Positions 1 to 6,157 of a stretch of DNA of 8,632 bases are shown here, one piece after another. Position 1 is the stretch's first letter; each line of letters begins with the position of its first letter. Under the pieces are notes generated by a model, which worked only from the letters and a program-made list of their open reading frames with translations, was not told where the DNA came from and ran no database searches. A program made the position numbers and the translations under genes. Origin of the DNA: an uncultured Bacilli bacterium (GTDB lineage Bacteria > Bacillota_I > Bacilli_A > RF39 > UBA660); contig CAJUHL010000070.1 of the NCBI GenBank assembly GCA_910586425.1, positions 1-8,632 of the forward strand, written 5' to 3'.

Positions 1-5
1 CTCTA

Positions 6-62
6 CTGACATTTTCTCAAAATGATTTTTCTGACATTTTCAAGAAAATTTGACAGCATTTT
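6..62. repeat. Short direct and inverted repeats upstream of spoVAC
   Basis: The 11-mer CTGACATTTTC occurs twice, at 6-16 and 31-41, 25 bases apart. A related TTGACAGCATTTTT lies at 49-62. Each of the first two copies runs into an inverted repeat: CATTTT-CTC-AAAATG at 10-24 and ATTTTC-AA-GAAAAT at 36-49. The arms are perfect but purely AT-rich apart from one C/G pair each. The array sits just upstream of the proposed spoVAC promoter, so it could be an operator, or the remains of a terminator of a gene left of the window. No coding sequence is supported in 1-119. Confidence 0.45.
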
Positions 63-73
63 TATGTATAAGT

Positions 74-102
74 GTATAAAAAAAAACTTTGTTTCCATAA
101 TA
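74..102 (+). promoter_or_regulatory. Candidate sigma-G-type promoter of the spoVA operon
   Basis: GTATA at 74-78 and CATAATA at 96-102 are separated by 17 bases. They fit the B. subtilis sigma-G pattern (GHATR, 17-18 bases, CATNHTA), which is the expected class for spoVA genes. A start about 7 bases after the -10 would fall at 108-110, at the edge of the AGGAGG at 108-113, so the leader would be extremely short. A sigma-A reading (TTGACA at 50-55 with TATAAA at 75-80) has a 19-base spacer and is less attractive. The assignment is inference from the pattern and the gene's role. Confidence 0.45.
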
Positions 103-119
103 ACACTAGGAGGAAGAAC

Positions 120-566
120 ATGGAAAAAAATAAATATAATGATTTGGTTACTAAACATACACCAAAGGAAAACCGATTATATAATGGGTTAATTGCTTTT
201 TTCATTGGTGGAATGATGGGTGTAATTGGACAACTTCTATTAGAGGTTTGGTCTTATTACTTGCATATTCCTACAAAAGAAGCAGGAACTTTTATGATTA
301 TTACTTTAATATTCATTGGATGCTTGCTTACTTGTTTCGGTTTCTTTGATAAATGGGTTCATTTTGCAAAAGCAGGTCTGATTGTTCCAATTACTGGATT
401 TGCCCATGCAATGATGAGTGCTGCTTTGGAATACCGAAGGGAAGGTTTTGTAACAGGACTTGGGGCAAGTATGTTTAAATTGGCGGGTTCTGTTATTATA
501 TTTGGAGTGGTGAGTGCTTATGTATTTGGATTGATACGAATTCTTTTATTTGGAGGGCAAATATGA
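120..566 (+). CDS. spoVAC: Stage V sporulation protein AC (DPA channel membrane subunit)
   Basis: Polytopic membrane protein of 148 residues, close to the usual SpoVAC length of about 150. In B. subtilis it is part of the SpoVA complex of the spore inner membrane that moves Ca-dipicolinate into the forespore and releases it in germination; isolated SpoVAC has been described as mechanosensitive. Hydrophobic segments lie near residues 22-43, 57-75, 85-102 and 122-145. The conserved family stretch VPITGF is at 89-94, followed by ALE at 102-104 and MF at 118-119. The ATG at 120 is chosen because AGGAGG (108-113) lies 6 bases before it; an in-frame GTG at 72 would add 16 lysine-rich residues overlapping the promoter. 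It overlaps spoVAD by four bases (ATGA). The family is clear from sequence; function comes from the family. Confidence 0.95.
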   Translation: MEKNKYNDLVTKHTPKENRLYNGLIAFFIGGMMGVIGQLLLEVWSYYLHIPTKEAGTFMIITLIFIGCLLTCFGFFDKWVHFAKAGLIVPITGFAHAMMSAALEYRREGFVTGLGASMFKLAGSVIIFGVVSAYVFGLIRILLFGGQI

Positions 567-1552
567 CATTTCAATATAAAAACGTATATATCAATGAAAC
601 TGCAACTGTGACAGGGCCTTATGAACAAAAAGGACCTTTGGGTCATTATTTTGATAAAGGACATGATGATCTTTATTTTGGTACAAAAACTTGGGAAAGC
701 GCCGAAAGTAAGTTGATAGAAGAAAGTGTGGATATCTTGCTCACCAAGAAAGGATGCACTAAATTTGATATTGATTTGTTTATTTCTGGAGATTTACTCA
801 ATCAAACAGTTGCTTCTAATTATGCAGCAAGTCGTTTGGGGATTCCTTTTATGGGTGTTTATAATGCGTGTGCAACCAGTGTAGAAGGGCTAATTCTTGG
901 GGCCAATATGGTAGAAGCATCTCAAATTAAAAATTGTATCTGTGCTGCTTCTTCTCATAATAATGCAGCAGAAAAACAATTTCGATATCCTGTTGAGTAT
1001 GGAGGACCCAAACCCAAAACCACAACTTTTACAACGACAGGATGTGCTAGTGCATATTTAAGTCACGAAAAATCGGGTATCCGCATTGAAAGTGCAACTG
1101 TTGGTTCTGTAATTGATATGGGCGTTAAAGACGCTTACCATATGGGAGCTGTTATGGCTCCTGCATGTGCGGAAACCATTTATCGCCATTTGATGGATAC
1201 CAAAAGGGATATTGGTTATTACGATTTGATTTTAAGTGGGGATTTGGGAATTTATGGCGAGAATATCTTAAAAGATTATATGAAAACAGAATATGGGATA
1301 ACGTTAAAAAATTATGATGATACCGCAACTATGATTTTTGATGTAGAAAAGCAGTCTGTTTATGCGGGTGGTAGTGGACCAGCATGTGCTCCTTTGGTTA
1401 CTTATGGTTATATTTTTTCTAAAATGAAAAAGAAAGAATATAAGAAAGTTTTATTGGTTGCGACTGGAGCTTTGATGTCAACAACTATGGTCAATGAAAA
1501 AATGAGTATTCCAAGTATCGCTCATGCAATTAGTTTGGAGGTTGTCGAATGA
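563..1552 (+). CDS. spoVAD: Stage V sporulation protein AD (dipicolinic-acid-binding, thiolase fold)
   Basis: 329 residues, against about 338 in Bacillus. SpoVAD is a soluble protein with a thiolase/ketosynthase-like fold that sits on the outer face of the inner spore membrane and binds dipicolinic acid for the SpoVA channel; it is not thought to condense acyl chains. Family marks are YNACATSVEG at 100-109, with Cys103 at the thiolase-like nucleophile position, SSHNNAAEKQFRYP at 130-143, EYGGPKPKT at 145-153 and the C-terminal ATGALMSTT at 300-308. The ATG at 563 overlaps the spoVAC stop, with GGAGG at 552-556 six bases upstream, and the end overlaps spoVAE by four bases. Translational coupling would keep the channel subunits in proportion. 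No key region appears lost. Confidence 0.96.
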   Translation: MTFQYKNVYINETATVTGPYEQKGPLGHYFDKGHDDLYFGTKTWESAESKLIEESVDILLTKKGCTKFDIDLFISGDLLNQTVASNYAASRLGIPFMGVYNACATSVEGLILGANMVEASQIKNCICAASSHNNAAEKQFRYPVEYGGPKPKTTTFTTTGCASAYLSHEKSGIRIESATVGSVIDMGVKDAYHMGAVMAPACAETIYRHLMDTKRDIGYYDLILSGDLGIYGENILKDYMKTEYGITLKNYDDTATMIFDVEKQSVYAGGSGPACAPLVTYGYIFSKMKKKEYKKVLLVATGALMSTTMVNEKMSIPSIAHAISLEVVE

Positions 1553-1899
1553 TTTATATCAATGCGTTTCTTTTTGCAGGATTTGTATGTTTATTAGGAC
1601 AAATTATTTTGGATAATACCAAATTAACAGCAGGCCATGTGACAACTATTTTTGTTGTATTAGGGGCTTTCTTGGATATCTTTAGTATTTATGATCAATT
1701 GGTGTTATGGGCTGGTGGTGGTGCATTGGTACCAATTACTAGCTTTGGACATCTTCTCATTCATGGGGCATTAGAAAAAGCCCAAGATTTTGGTATTATT
1801 GGACTTGCTATGGGGATGTTTGATTTAACTTCTTCTGGAATTATATCAGCAATTGTTATTTCATTCTTTTTATCACTTCTTTTTAAACCAAAAGATTAA
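1549..1899 (+). CDS. spoVAE: Stage V sporulation protein AE (SpoVAEb-type DPA channel subunit)
   Basis: Membrane protein of 116 residues, matching the SpoVAEb form. Hydrophobic segments lie near 3-21, 30-48, 55-75 and 82-112. It belongs to the same family as SpoVAC (SpoVAC/SpoVAEB): VPITSF at 61-66, H68, ALE at 74-76 and MF at 90-91 align without gaps to SpoVAC at a constant offset of 28, and both carry GQ in the first membrane segment. It should form the membrane part of the dipicolinate channel with SpoVAC. GGAGG at 1537-1541 precedes the ATG by 7 bases, and the start overlaps the spoVAD stop. The operon ends here, and there is no spoVAEa, spoVAF or gerA-type gene downstream in the window. 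Confidence 0.94.
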   Translation: MIYINAFLFAGFVCLLGQIILDNTKLTAGHVTTIFVVLGAFLDIFSIYDQLVLWAGGGALVPITSFGHLLIHGALEKAQDFGIIGLAMGMFDLTSSGIISAIVISFFLSLLFKPKD

Positions 1900-1927
1900 A
1901 ACCAGATTAGCCTCTGGTTTTATTTTT
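1898..1927 (+). terminator. Bidirectional terminator between spoVAE and the convergent gene
   Basis: AAAACCAGA (1898-1906) pairs perfectly over 9 bp with TCTGGTTTT (1913-1921) around a 6-base loop, followed by ATTTTT on the plus strand. On the minus strand the same hairpin also runs into a T-rich tail. The stop codons of both convergent genes lie in or beside it: spoVAE ends at 1899, and the minus-strand TAA occupies the loop (1909-1907). Confidence 0.85.
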
Positions 1928-2407
1928 GGTGGTTACAAAAGCAACCTCTCCATTCAATGGATATGAAACATGAATTTCTATATTATATTGGTCCATCTCT
2001 TCTTGTAATTGCTTTAAATCCTCTTTATTTACTGTTCCAGTTAACATTCTTGTAAGTGTTTTGGTTGGATGATGAATTTCGGTTTGGTATGTTGGCGTTC
2101 TATCTGTTTCATAATTGGTATAATAATTTTGTAATTCGGGATTTTGAATGGAATAATAATGAAATAAACATTCCCTTAATTTTTCTAATGAATTTAACTT
2201 TTGGCTTGCTTCTTGTTTATCAGAATGTGTATATGAACGTATTATTTTCACCTGCCGAGTATGAGTGCTATTTTTTTGTAATATCCATTTTTTTATTTTA
2301 CATACCTTGTTTTGGATAAAGATAAGGTTTTTGACCCAAACTGATGATTTTCTAGAATAATCCTTTTTTAAAAATTCTGATATTTCTTTTGTGTATAAAG
2401 ATTGCAT
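1907..2407 (-). CDS. Hypothetical protein, minus strand, unrecognised family
   Basis: Open frame of 166 residues that I do not recognise. It is supported as a real gene by a perfect consensus promoter upstream, an AAAGGGGGT ribosome-binding site ending 10 bases before the ATG at 2407, and a terminator whose loop holds its stop codon. The product is predicted soluble, with no signal peptide or membrane segment. Residues 1-60 are rich in Lys/Arg (for example KNLIF, KVCKIKKW). The C-terminal part, about 112-160, looks like a compact beta-alpha-beta unit: a Thr-rich strand, the helix KEDLKQLQEEMDQ at 128-140, then the strands IEIHVSY and EVAFVTT. It is convergent with the spoVA operon and divergent from smc. 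The opposite-strand frame inside it (2056-2319) lacks comparable signals. An ATG at 2415 is out of frame and too close to the ribosome-binding site. Function is unknown. Confidence 0.7.
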   Translation of the reverse strand: MQSLYTKEISEFLKKDYSRKSSVWVKNLIFIQNKVCKIKKWILQKNSTHTRQVKIIRSYTHSDKQEASQKLNSLEKLRECLFHYYSIQNPELQNYYTNYETDRTPTYQTEIHHPTKTLTRMLTGTVNKEDLKQLQEEMDQYNIEIHVSYPLNGEVAFVTTKNKTRG

Positions 2408-2436
2408 ATATGCATTACCCCCTTTTTCGAGTTCTT

Positions 2437-2464
2437 ATTATAGCAAAATAAATGAATTTGTCAA
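2437..2464 (-). promoter_or_regulatory. Consensus sigma-A promoter of the minus-strand hypothetical gene
   Basis: Read on the minus strand, TTGACA (2464-2459), a 16-base spacer and TATAAT (2442-2437) match the housekeeping consensus at all 12 positions. The start point would fall near 2430, giving a leader of about 20 bases that contains the AAAGGGGGT ribosome-binding site. A perfect promoter of this kind suggests vegetative, fairly strong transcription. Confidence 0.8.
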
Positions 2465-2494
2465 ATTTGCTAGCTTTTACGGAACATTTTATTG

Positions 2495-2500
2495 TATAAT
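2495..2500 (+). promoter_or_regulatory. Probable -10 element of the smc promoter
   Basis: A perfect TATAAT at 2495-2500 lies 24 bases before the smc ATG. No good -35 hexamer is visible at 16-18 bases upstream (AGCTTT at 2472-2477 is poor). The expected -35 region lies next to the -35 of the divergent minus-strand gene, so the two promoters stand back to back within about 65 bases and could influence each other. Confidence 0.5.
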
Positions 2501-2524
2501 AAAAAAACAAATGTTGGTGATAAT

Positions 2525-5470
2525 ATGTATTTAAAGAAAATGATTGCGAGTGGATTTAAGTCCTTCGCAGATAAAATAACCATTGATTTTACACAGGGAA
2601 TTACAGGAATTGTAGGACCGAATGGCTCTGGCAAAAGTAATGTAGTTGATGCAGTAAGATGGGTACTTGGAGAGCAGTCTGTGAAATCCTTAAGAGGGGA
2701 TGGCAACATGACAGATGTCATTTTTTCAGGAAGTAAATCGAGAAATGCTTTAAATGTTGCATCTGTTACTTTAATTTTTGATAATACAGATCATTATTTA
2801 CCGATTGAATTTGATGAAGTTTCTATTCAAAGACGTGTTTACAAAGATGGTACCAATGAATATGCCATTAACAATGAAAAATGTAGACTCAAAGATATTG
2901 TTGATATTTTATTAGATAGTGGAATGGCCAAAGAGAGTTTCAATATTATTTCACAAGGTAAAATAGAAGAAATCATCAGTAGTAAACCAACGGAACGTAG
3001 GGTTATTTTTGAAGAAGCAGCTCAAGTTTTAAAATATCGGAAAAGAAAAGAAGAAGCGTTGCGAAAATTGGATCGTACCCATGAAAATATGAATCGTGTG
3101 GATGATATTTTGCACGAGCTCGAAAAACAGGTAGGGCCACTCAAAAAACAACATGATGAGGCAATTGTTTATCGAGAAAAAATGGCAGAACTAGAACAAG
3201 TGGAAGTCGCATTAATCGTAAAGGATATTACGGATATCCATGTTCTTTATCAAAATAATAAAGAAAAGATTACATTGTTAAATGAAGAATTATTACGTAT
3301 TACTACGGGAAATCGTACCAGTGAAGCGAAAATAGAAGAATATAAAACTAAAATTCAAAAGTTAGAAGATCAAATCTCTATTTTAACAAAAGATTTGTTA
3401 GAAAAAACGACACAGGTAGAAAAAATTAATAGTGAAAAAAATATTTTACTTGAACGTAAAAAATATGAAGTAGAAGACCAAAAATTGCACGATAATTTAT
3501 TGCAACTCAAAGAACAACAATTGAAGTTAGAAAGTGATATTCATACACTGGAGATAGAAATATCTTCTTATGAAACAGAAATGCATACGAAGCGTTCTCA
3601 TGTTGAAAGTTTGGAACAACAATATCGTAATCATAAGGTAAAAAGAGAACAAATCGAAAAACAATTGACAGAATGCTTACGGGAAAAATCTACAATGGAA
3701 TATACCATTCGTCATTTACAAGATAGTATCGAAAGTGGAAGTTCTCTTCCATATGCGGTGCGTTCTATTTTAGAAAATCCAAAATTACGTGGTGTTCACA
3801 ATGTAATAGGGCATTTGTTGGAAGTAGAAGAACAATATGCGACTGCGATTACAACTTCACTAGGGGCTGCCACTACCTATTTGGTGGTTGAAAACGAACA
3901 AGTTGCAAAAGAAGCAATCGTTTATTTGAAGCAAAATAACATTGGAAGAGCCACTTTTTTTCCAATATCTGTGATTACTGCAAAAGAAATAGATAATAAT
4001 ACACTGGCAATTCTTAAGTCACAAGATGGTTTTGTGGGAATGGCTGTAGATTTGATAAAATATCAGCCTCTTTATGATGCAATTATGAGAAATCAACTTG
4101 GGAATGTCATTGTTGCTTCTGATATTGATGCTGCCAATGCTATTAGTAAAAAAATACATTATCGTTATAAAGTAGTCACATTGGATGGAGAACTTTTACA
4201 TGTTGGAGGGTCTCTTACAGGTGGAAATACCAAAGGTTCAAAAAGTATTTTAACGGAAAAATATGAATTGGAACATGTTTTACAACAACAAAAAAATGTC
4301 ATTCATCAAGTAGAAACATTAGAAAATGAAATCAATCAAATGGATGAACAAAATCGATCTTTTGAAGATCAATTATATTTAGCCAATAAAGAGTTGTTTT
4401 CTGTTACAGAAATTAAGGATCAAAAGAATCATTTGCTACAAGAATTCAAAAATAAGTTAATGCAAACAGAACAAGAAATGAGTGGAACGCAACATCTTTT
4501 AGATGGTAATATTAGTCAAGAAGAAGCATCTATTCTTTCTTCTTATTATCAGGCTGTAGAAGAAATGCATAAAGCAGAAATTTATTTGCAAGAATTACAA
4601 AATCAAAGAGAAAGTCTTTCTAGTGATTTAAAAGATTTTGAATTTTCTTTGCGTCAAGAAAATAGTGCATTTTATTCAAAAAATAAAGAACTCAAAGAAC
4701 TTGAAATAGAGGTCAATCGTATGGATGTCACATTAGATCATTTGTTGTCTAAATTGAATGAAACCTATAGTATGACCTATGAAAAGGCATCTACTATGTA
4801 TGTACTGGATATTGAGGTAAAAGTAGCACGCGAACAGGTGAGTCAATTAAAGCGCACCATTCGTGATTTGGGTACTGTTTCTTTGGGTGCAATAGAAGAA
4901 TATGAACGTGTGAATGAACGTTATACTTTCTTAAATCATCAAAGAGAAGATTTGACAAAGGCGGAAGATACATTATTAGAAATTATTCATGAAATGGATA
5001 CTGTTATGGAAACCGAGTTTTCAAAAACATTCCAAATAATCAATGAGAATTTTTCTCAAACATTTAAAGAATTATTCAAAGGGGGATCTGCTTCTTTGAA
5101 GATGACAGATCCAAGCAATTTATTAGAAACAGGAATTGAAATTGTCGCCTCTCCACCAGGTAAAAAATTAACAAGTATTTCTTTGTTGTCAGGTGGCGAG
5201 AAAACCTTTACTGCTATTAGTTTATTGTTTGCCATTTTAAAGTCTAGACCTGTTCCATTCTGCATTTTGGATGAAGTAGAAGCTGCATTGGATGAGGTCA
5301 ATGTAGATAGTTTTGGGGAGTATCTAATGCATTTCAAAAAGCACACACAATTTATTTTAATTACTCATAAAAAAAGAACAATGGAATATGCAGATGTATT
5401 ATATGGAATTACAATGCAAGAATCTGGAGTCAGTAAATTGGTGAGTGTAAAGCTAGAAGAAATCAAATAA
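2525..5470 (+). CDS. smc: Chromosome segregation/condensin ATPase SMC, short-armed form
   Basis: SMC protein of 981 residues. SMC dimers, with ScpA/ScpB, extrude DNA loops and help separate sister chromosomes. Order: N-terminal head with Walker A GPNGSGKSN at 31-39, the SLRG arginine motif (R57) and Q-loop SQGK at 143-146; coiled coil about 168-400; hinge about 405-570 including RGVHNVIGH and GGSLTGGN; coiled coil about 575-800; C-terminal head with signature LSGGEK at 888-893, Walker B CILDEVEAALDE at 913-924 and switch H948. All ATPase motifs are intact. Bacillus SMC has about 1,190 residues; the roughly 200 missing here come about equally from both arms. The ATG at 2525 is chosen because GGTGAT (2516-2521), complementary to the 16S 3' end, precedes it; an in-frame TTG at 2492 overlaps the promoter. 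The rnc and ftsY neighbours common in Bacillota are absent. Confidence 0.96.
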   Translation: MYLKKMIASGFKSFADKITIDFTQGITGIVGPNGSGKSNVVDAVRWVLGEQSVKSLRGDGNMTDVIFSGSKSRNALNVASVTLIFDNTDHYLPIEFDEVSIQRRVYKDGTNEYAINNEKCRLKDIVDILLDSGMAKESFNIISQGKIEEIISSKPTERRVIFEEAAQVLKYRKRKEEALRKLDRTHENMNRVDDILHELEKQVGPLKKQHDEAIVYREKMAELEQVEVALIVKDITDIHVLYQNNKEKITLLNEELLRITTGNRTSEAKIEEYKTKIQKLEDQISILTKDLLEKTTQVEKINSEKNILLERKKYEVEDQKLHDNLLQLKEQQLKLESDIHTLEIEISSYETEMHTKRSHVESLEQQYRNHKVKREQIEKQLTECLREKSTMEYTIRHLQDSIESGSSLPYAVRSILENPKLRGVHNVIGHLLEVEEQYATAITTSLGAATTYLVVENEQVAKEAIVYLKQNNIGRATFFPISVITAKEIDNNTLAILKSQDGFVGMAVDLIKYQPLYDAIMRNQLGNVIVASDIDAANAISKKIHYRYKVVTLDGELLHVGGSLTGGNTKGSKSILTEKYELEHVLQQQKNVIHQVETLENEINQMDEQNRSFEDQLYLANKELFSVTEIKDQKNHLLQEFKNKLMQTEQEMSGTQHLLDGNISQEEASILSSYYQAVEEMHKAEIYLQELQNQRESLSSDLKDFEFSLRQENSAFYSKNKELKELEIEVNRMDVTLDHLLSKLNETYSMTYEKASTMYVLDIEVKVAREQVSQLKRTIRDLGTVSLGAIEEYERVNERYTFLNHQREDLTKAEDTLLEIIHEMDTVMETEFSKTFQIINENFSQTFKELFKGGSASLKMTDPSNLLETGIEIVASPPGKKLTSISLLSGGEKTFTAISLLFAILKSRPVPFCILDEVEAALDEVNVDSFGEYLMHFKKHTQFILITHKKRTMEYADVLYGITMQESGVSKLVSVKLEEIK

Positions 5471-5543
5471 TTATGAAATAAAAAATTTGTCTTATATTGA
5501 AAAATGAAAATAGATATGTTAGACTGTTAAAGGAGGTATATAT

Positions 5544-6059
5544 ATGAAAGAAAAACGTGTAGAACATAGTGACAAAATTGTATATTGTTTATATATTATT
5601 ATTGCTTTACTTTTTGTAAATAGTATATTATTAATCGTATCAATTGGAAACAAAGGGAATACGGTTTTAAGTAGTAATGAGGAAGAAGAATTGCCATATG
5701 ATGTAAGTGATTTTGCAGAGATGACGACAGATCAAGCAATGGAAACCATTCAAGCAGGAGGGTTCCAAGTAATCTATATTGGACATTCTAGTTGTGGTTT
5801 CTGTAGGAAGTATGTACCTGTATTACAAGAGGCACAAAAGGCCTTTGGATATCAAACCATTTATATTGATACAGATAAGTTGACGAGTGCAGATAGTGAA
5901 AAATGGATGGCATTGGATACATATGTTGAAGAAAGTTTTGGATATACGCCACTGACTATTCTTACAAAAGATGGTAAATATGTAGATGGTCAACTTGGAT
6001 ATACAGACTATAATACATTAAAAGCACTTTTAGAAAAAAATGGGCTTCAAGAAAAATAA
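5544..6059 (+). CDS. Membrane-anchored thioredoxin-fold protein with CGFC motif
   Basis: 171 residues. A basic N-terminus (K2, K4, R5, K11) precedes one membrane segment at about 12-34, so the C-terminal domain should lie outside the cytoplasmic membrane. An acidic linker (EEEEL at 46-50) leads to a thioredoxin fold: strand VIYIGHSS, redox motif CGFC at 84-87, helix, strand TIYIDTD, and YTP with the presumed cis-proline at 136. It resembles the thioredoxin-like 'bacteriocin transport accessory protein' group rather than the ResA/StoA type, but no bacteriocin gene is nearby, so that family name should not be taken as function. A thiol-disulfide exchange role at the cell surface is likely; the substrate is unknown. 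The ATG follows a full AAAGGAGGT (5529-5537) by 6 bases. It lies 73 bases after smc without a clear terminator between, so read-through from smc is possible. Confidence 0.85.
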   Translation: MKEKRVEHSDKIVYCLYIIIALLFVNSILLIVSIGNKGNTVLSSNEEEELPYDVSDFAEMTTDQAMETIQAGGFQVIYIGHSSCGFCRKYVPVLQEAQKAFGYQTIYIDTDKLTSADSEKWMALDTYVEESFGYTPLTILTKDGKYVDGQLGYTDYNTLKALLEKNGLQEK

Positions 6060-6079
6060 GAGGTAGACCTCTTTTTTTT
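6058..6079 (+). terminator. Intrinsic terminator after the thioredoxin-like gene
   Basis: AAGAGG (6058-6063), a 4-base loop TAGA, then CCTCTT (6068-6073) runs into eight consecutive T residues (6072-6079). The stem begins within the TAA stop codon of the gene. This is a strong Rho-independent terminator and closes the possible smc-thioredoxin transcript. Confidence 0.88.
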
Positions 6080-6103
6080 GATATTTAAATTGACTTATTT
6101 GTT

Positions 6104-6131
6104 TTGAAAAATATTAAAACTATGGTAAACT
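6104..6131 (+). promoter_or_regulatory. Probable sigma-A promoter of the ABC-F gene
   Basis: TTGAAA at 6104-6109, a 16-base spacer and TAAACT at 6126-6131 are preceded by a TG at 6123-6124 that fits an extended -10 (TGnTAAACT). The start would be near 6138, leaving a leader of about 20 bases. A second, weaker pair (TTGACT at 6090-6095 and TATTAA at 6112-6117) lies just upstream. Confidence 0.5.
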
Positions 6132-6157
6132 AATAAAAGCAAGAGAATGGTGATAAT

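Noticed and set aside
72..119. N-terminal extension of SpoVAC from a GTG at 72
   Set aside because: The added residues are low-complexity, overlap the promoter and the AGGAGG, and the ATG at 120 gives the family's normal length.
2056..2319. Plus-strand open frame of 87 codons opposite the hypothetical gene
   Set aside because: No ribosome-binding site or promoter of its own; the minus-strand frame has a perfect promoter, ribosome-binding site and terminator.
2469..2474. GCTAGC palindrome between the divergent promoters
   Set aside because: Only 6 bp with no extension of symmetry; expected by chance.
2492..2524. Extension of SMC from a TTG at 2492
   Set aside because: It overlaps the TATAAT, and SMC proteins begin with the MYLKK-type strand found at the ATG at 2525.
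5056..5346. Minus-strand open frame inside smc, and similar ones at 2470-2721, 6463-6729 and 7535-7720
   Set aside because: They lie antisense to conserved motif regions of smc and the ABC-F gene and have no start signals; they are shadows of those genes.
5464..5489. CAAAT/ATTTG pairing just after smc as a terminator
   Set aside because: Five AT-rich base pairs with a 16-base loop and no T-tract; too weak to call.
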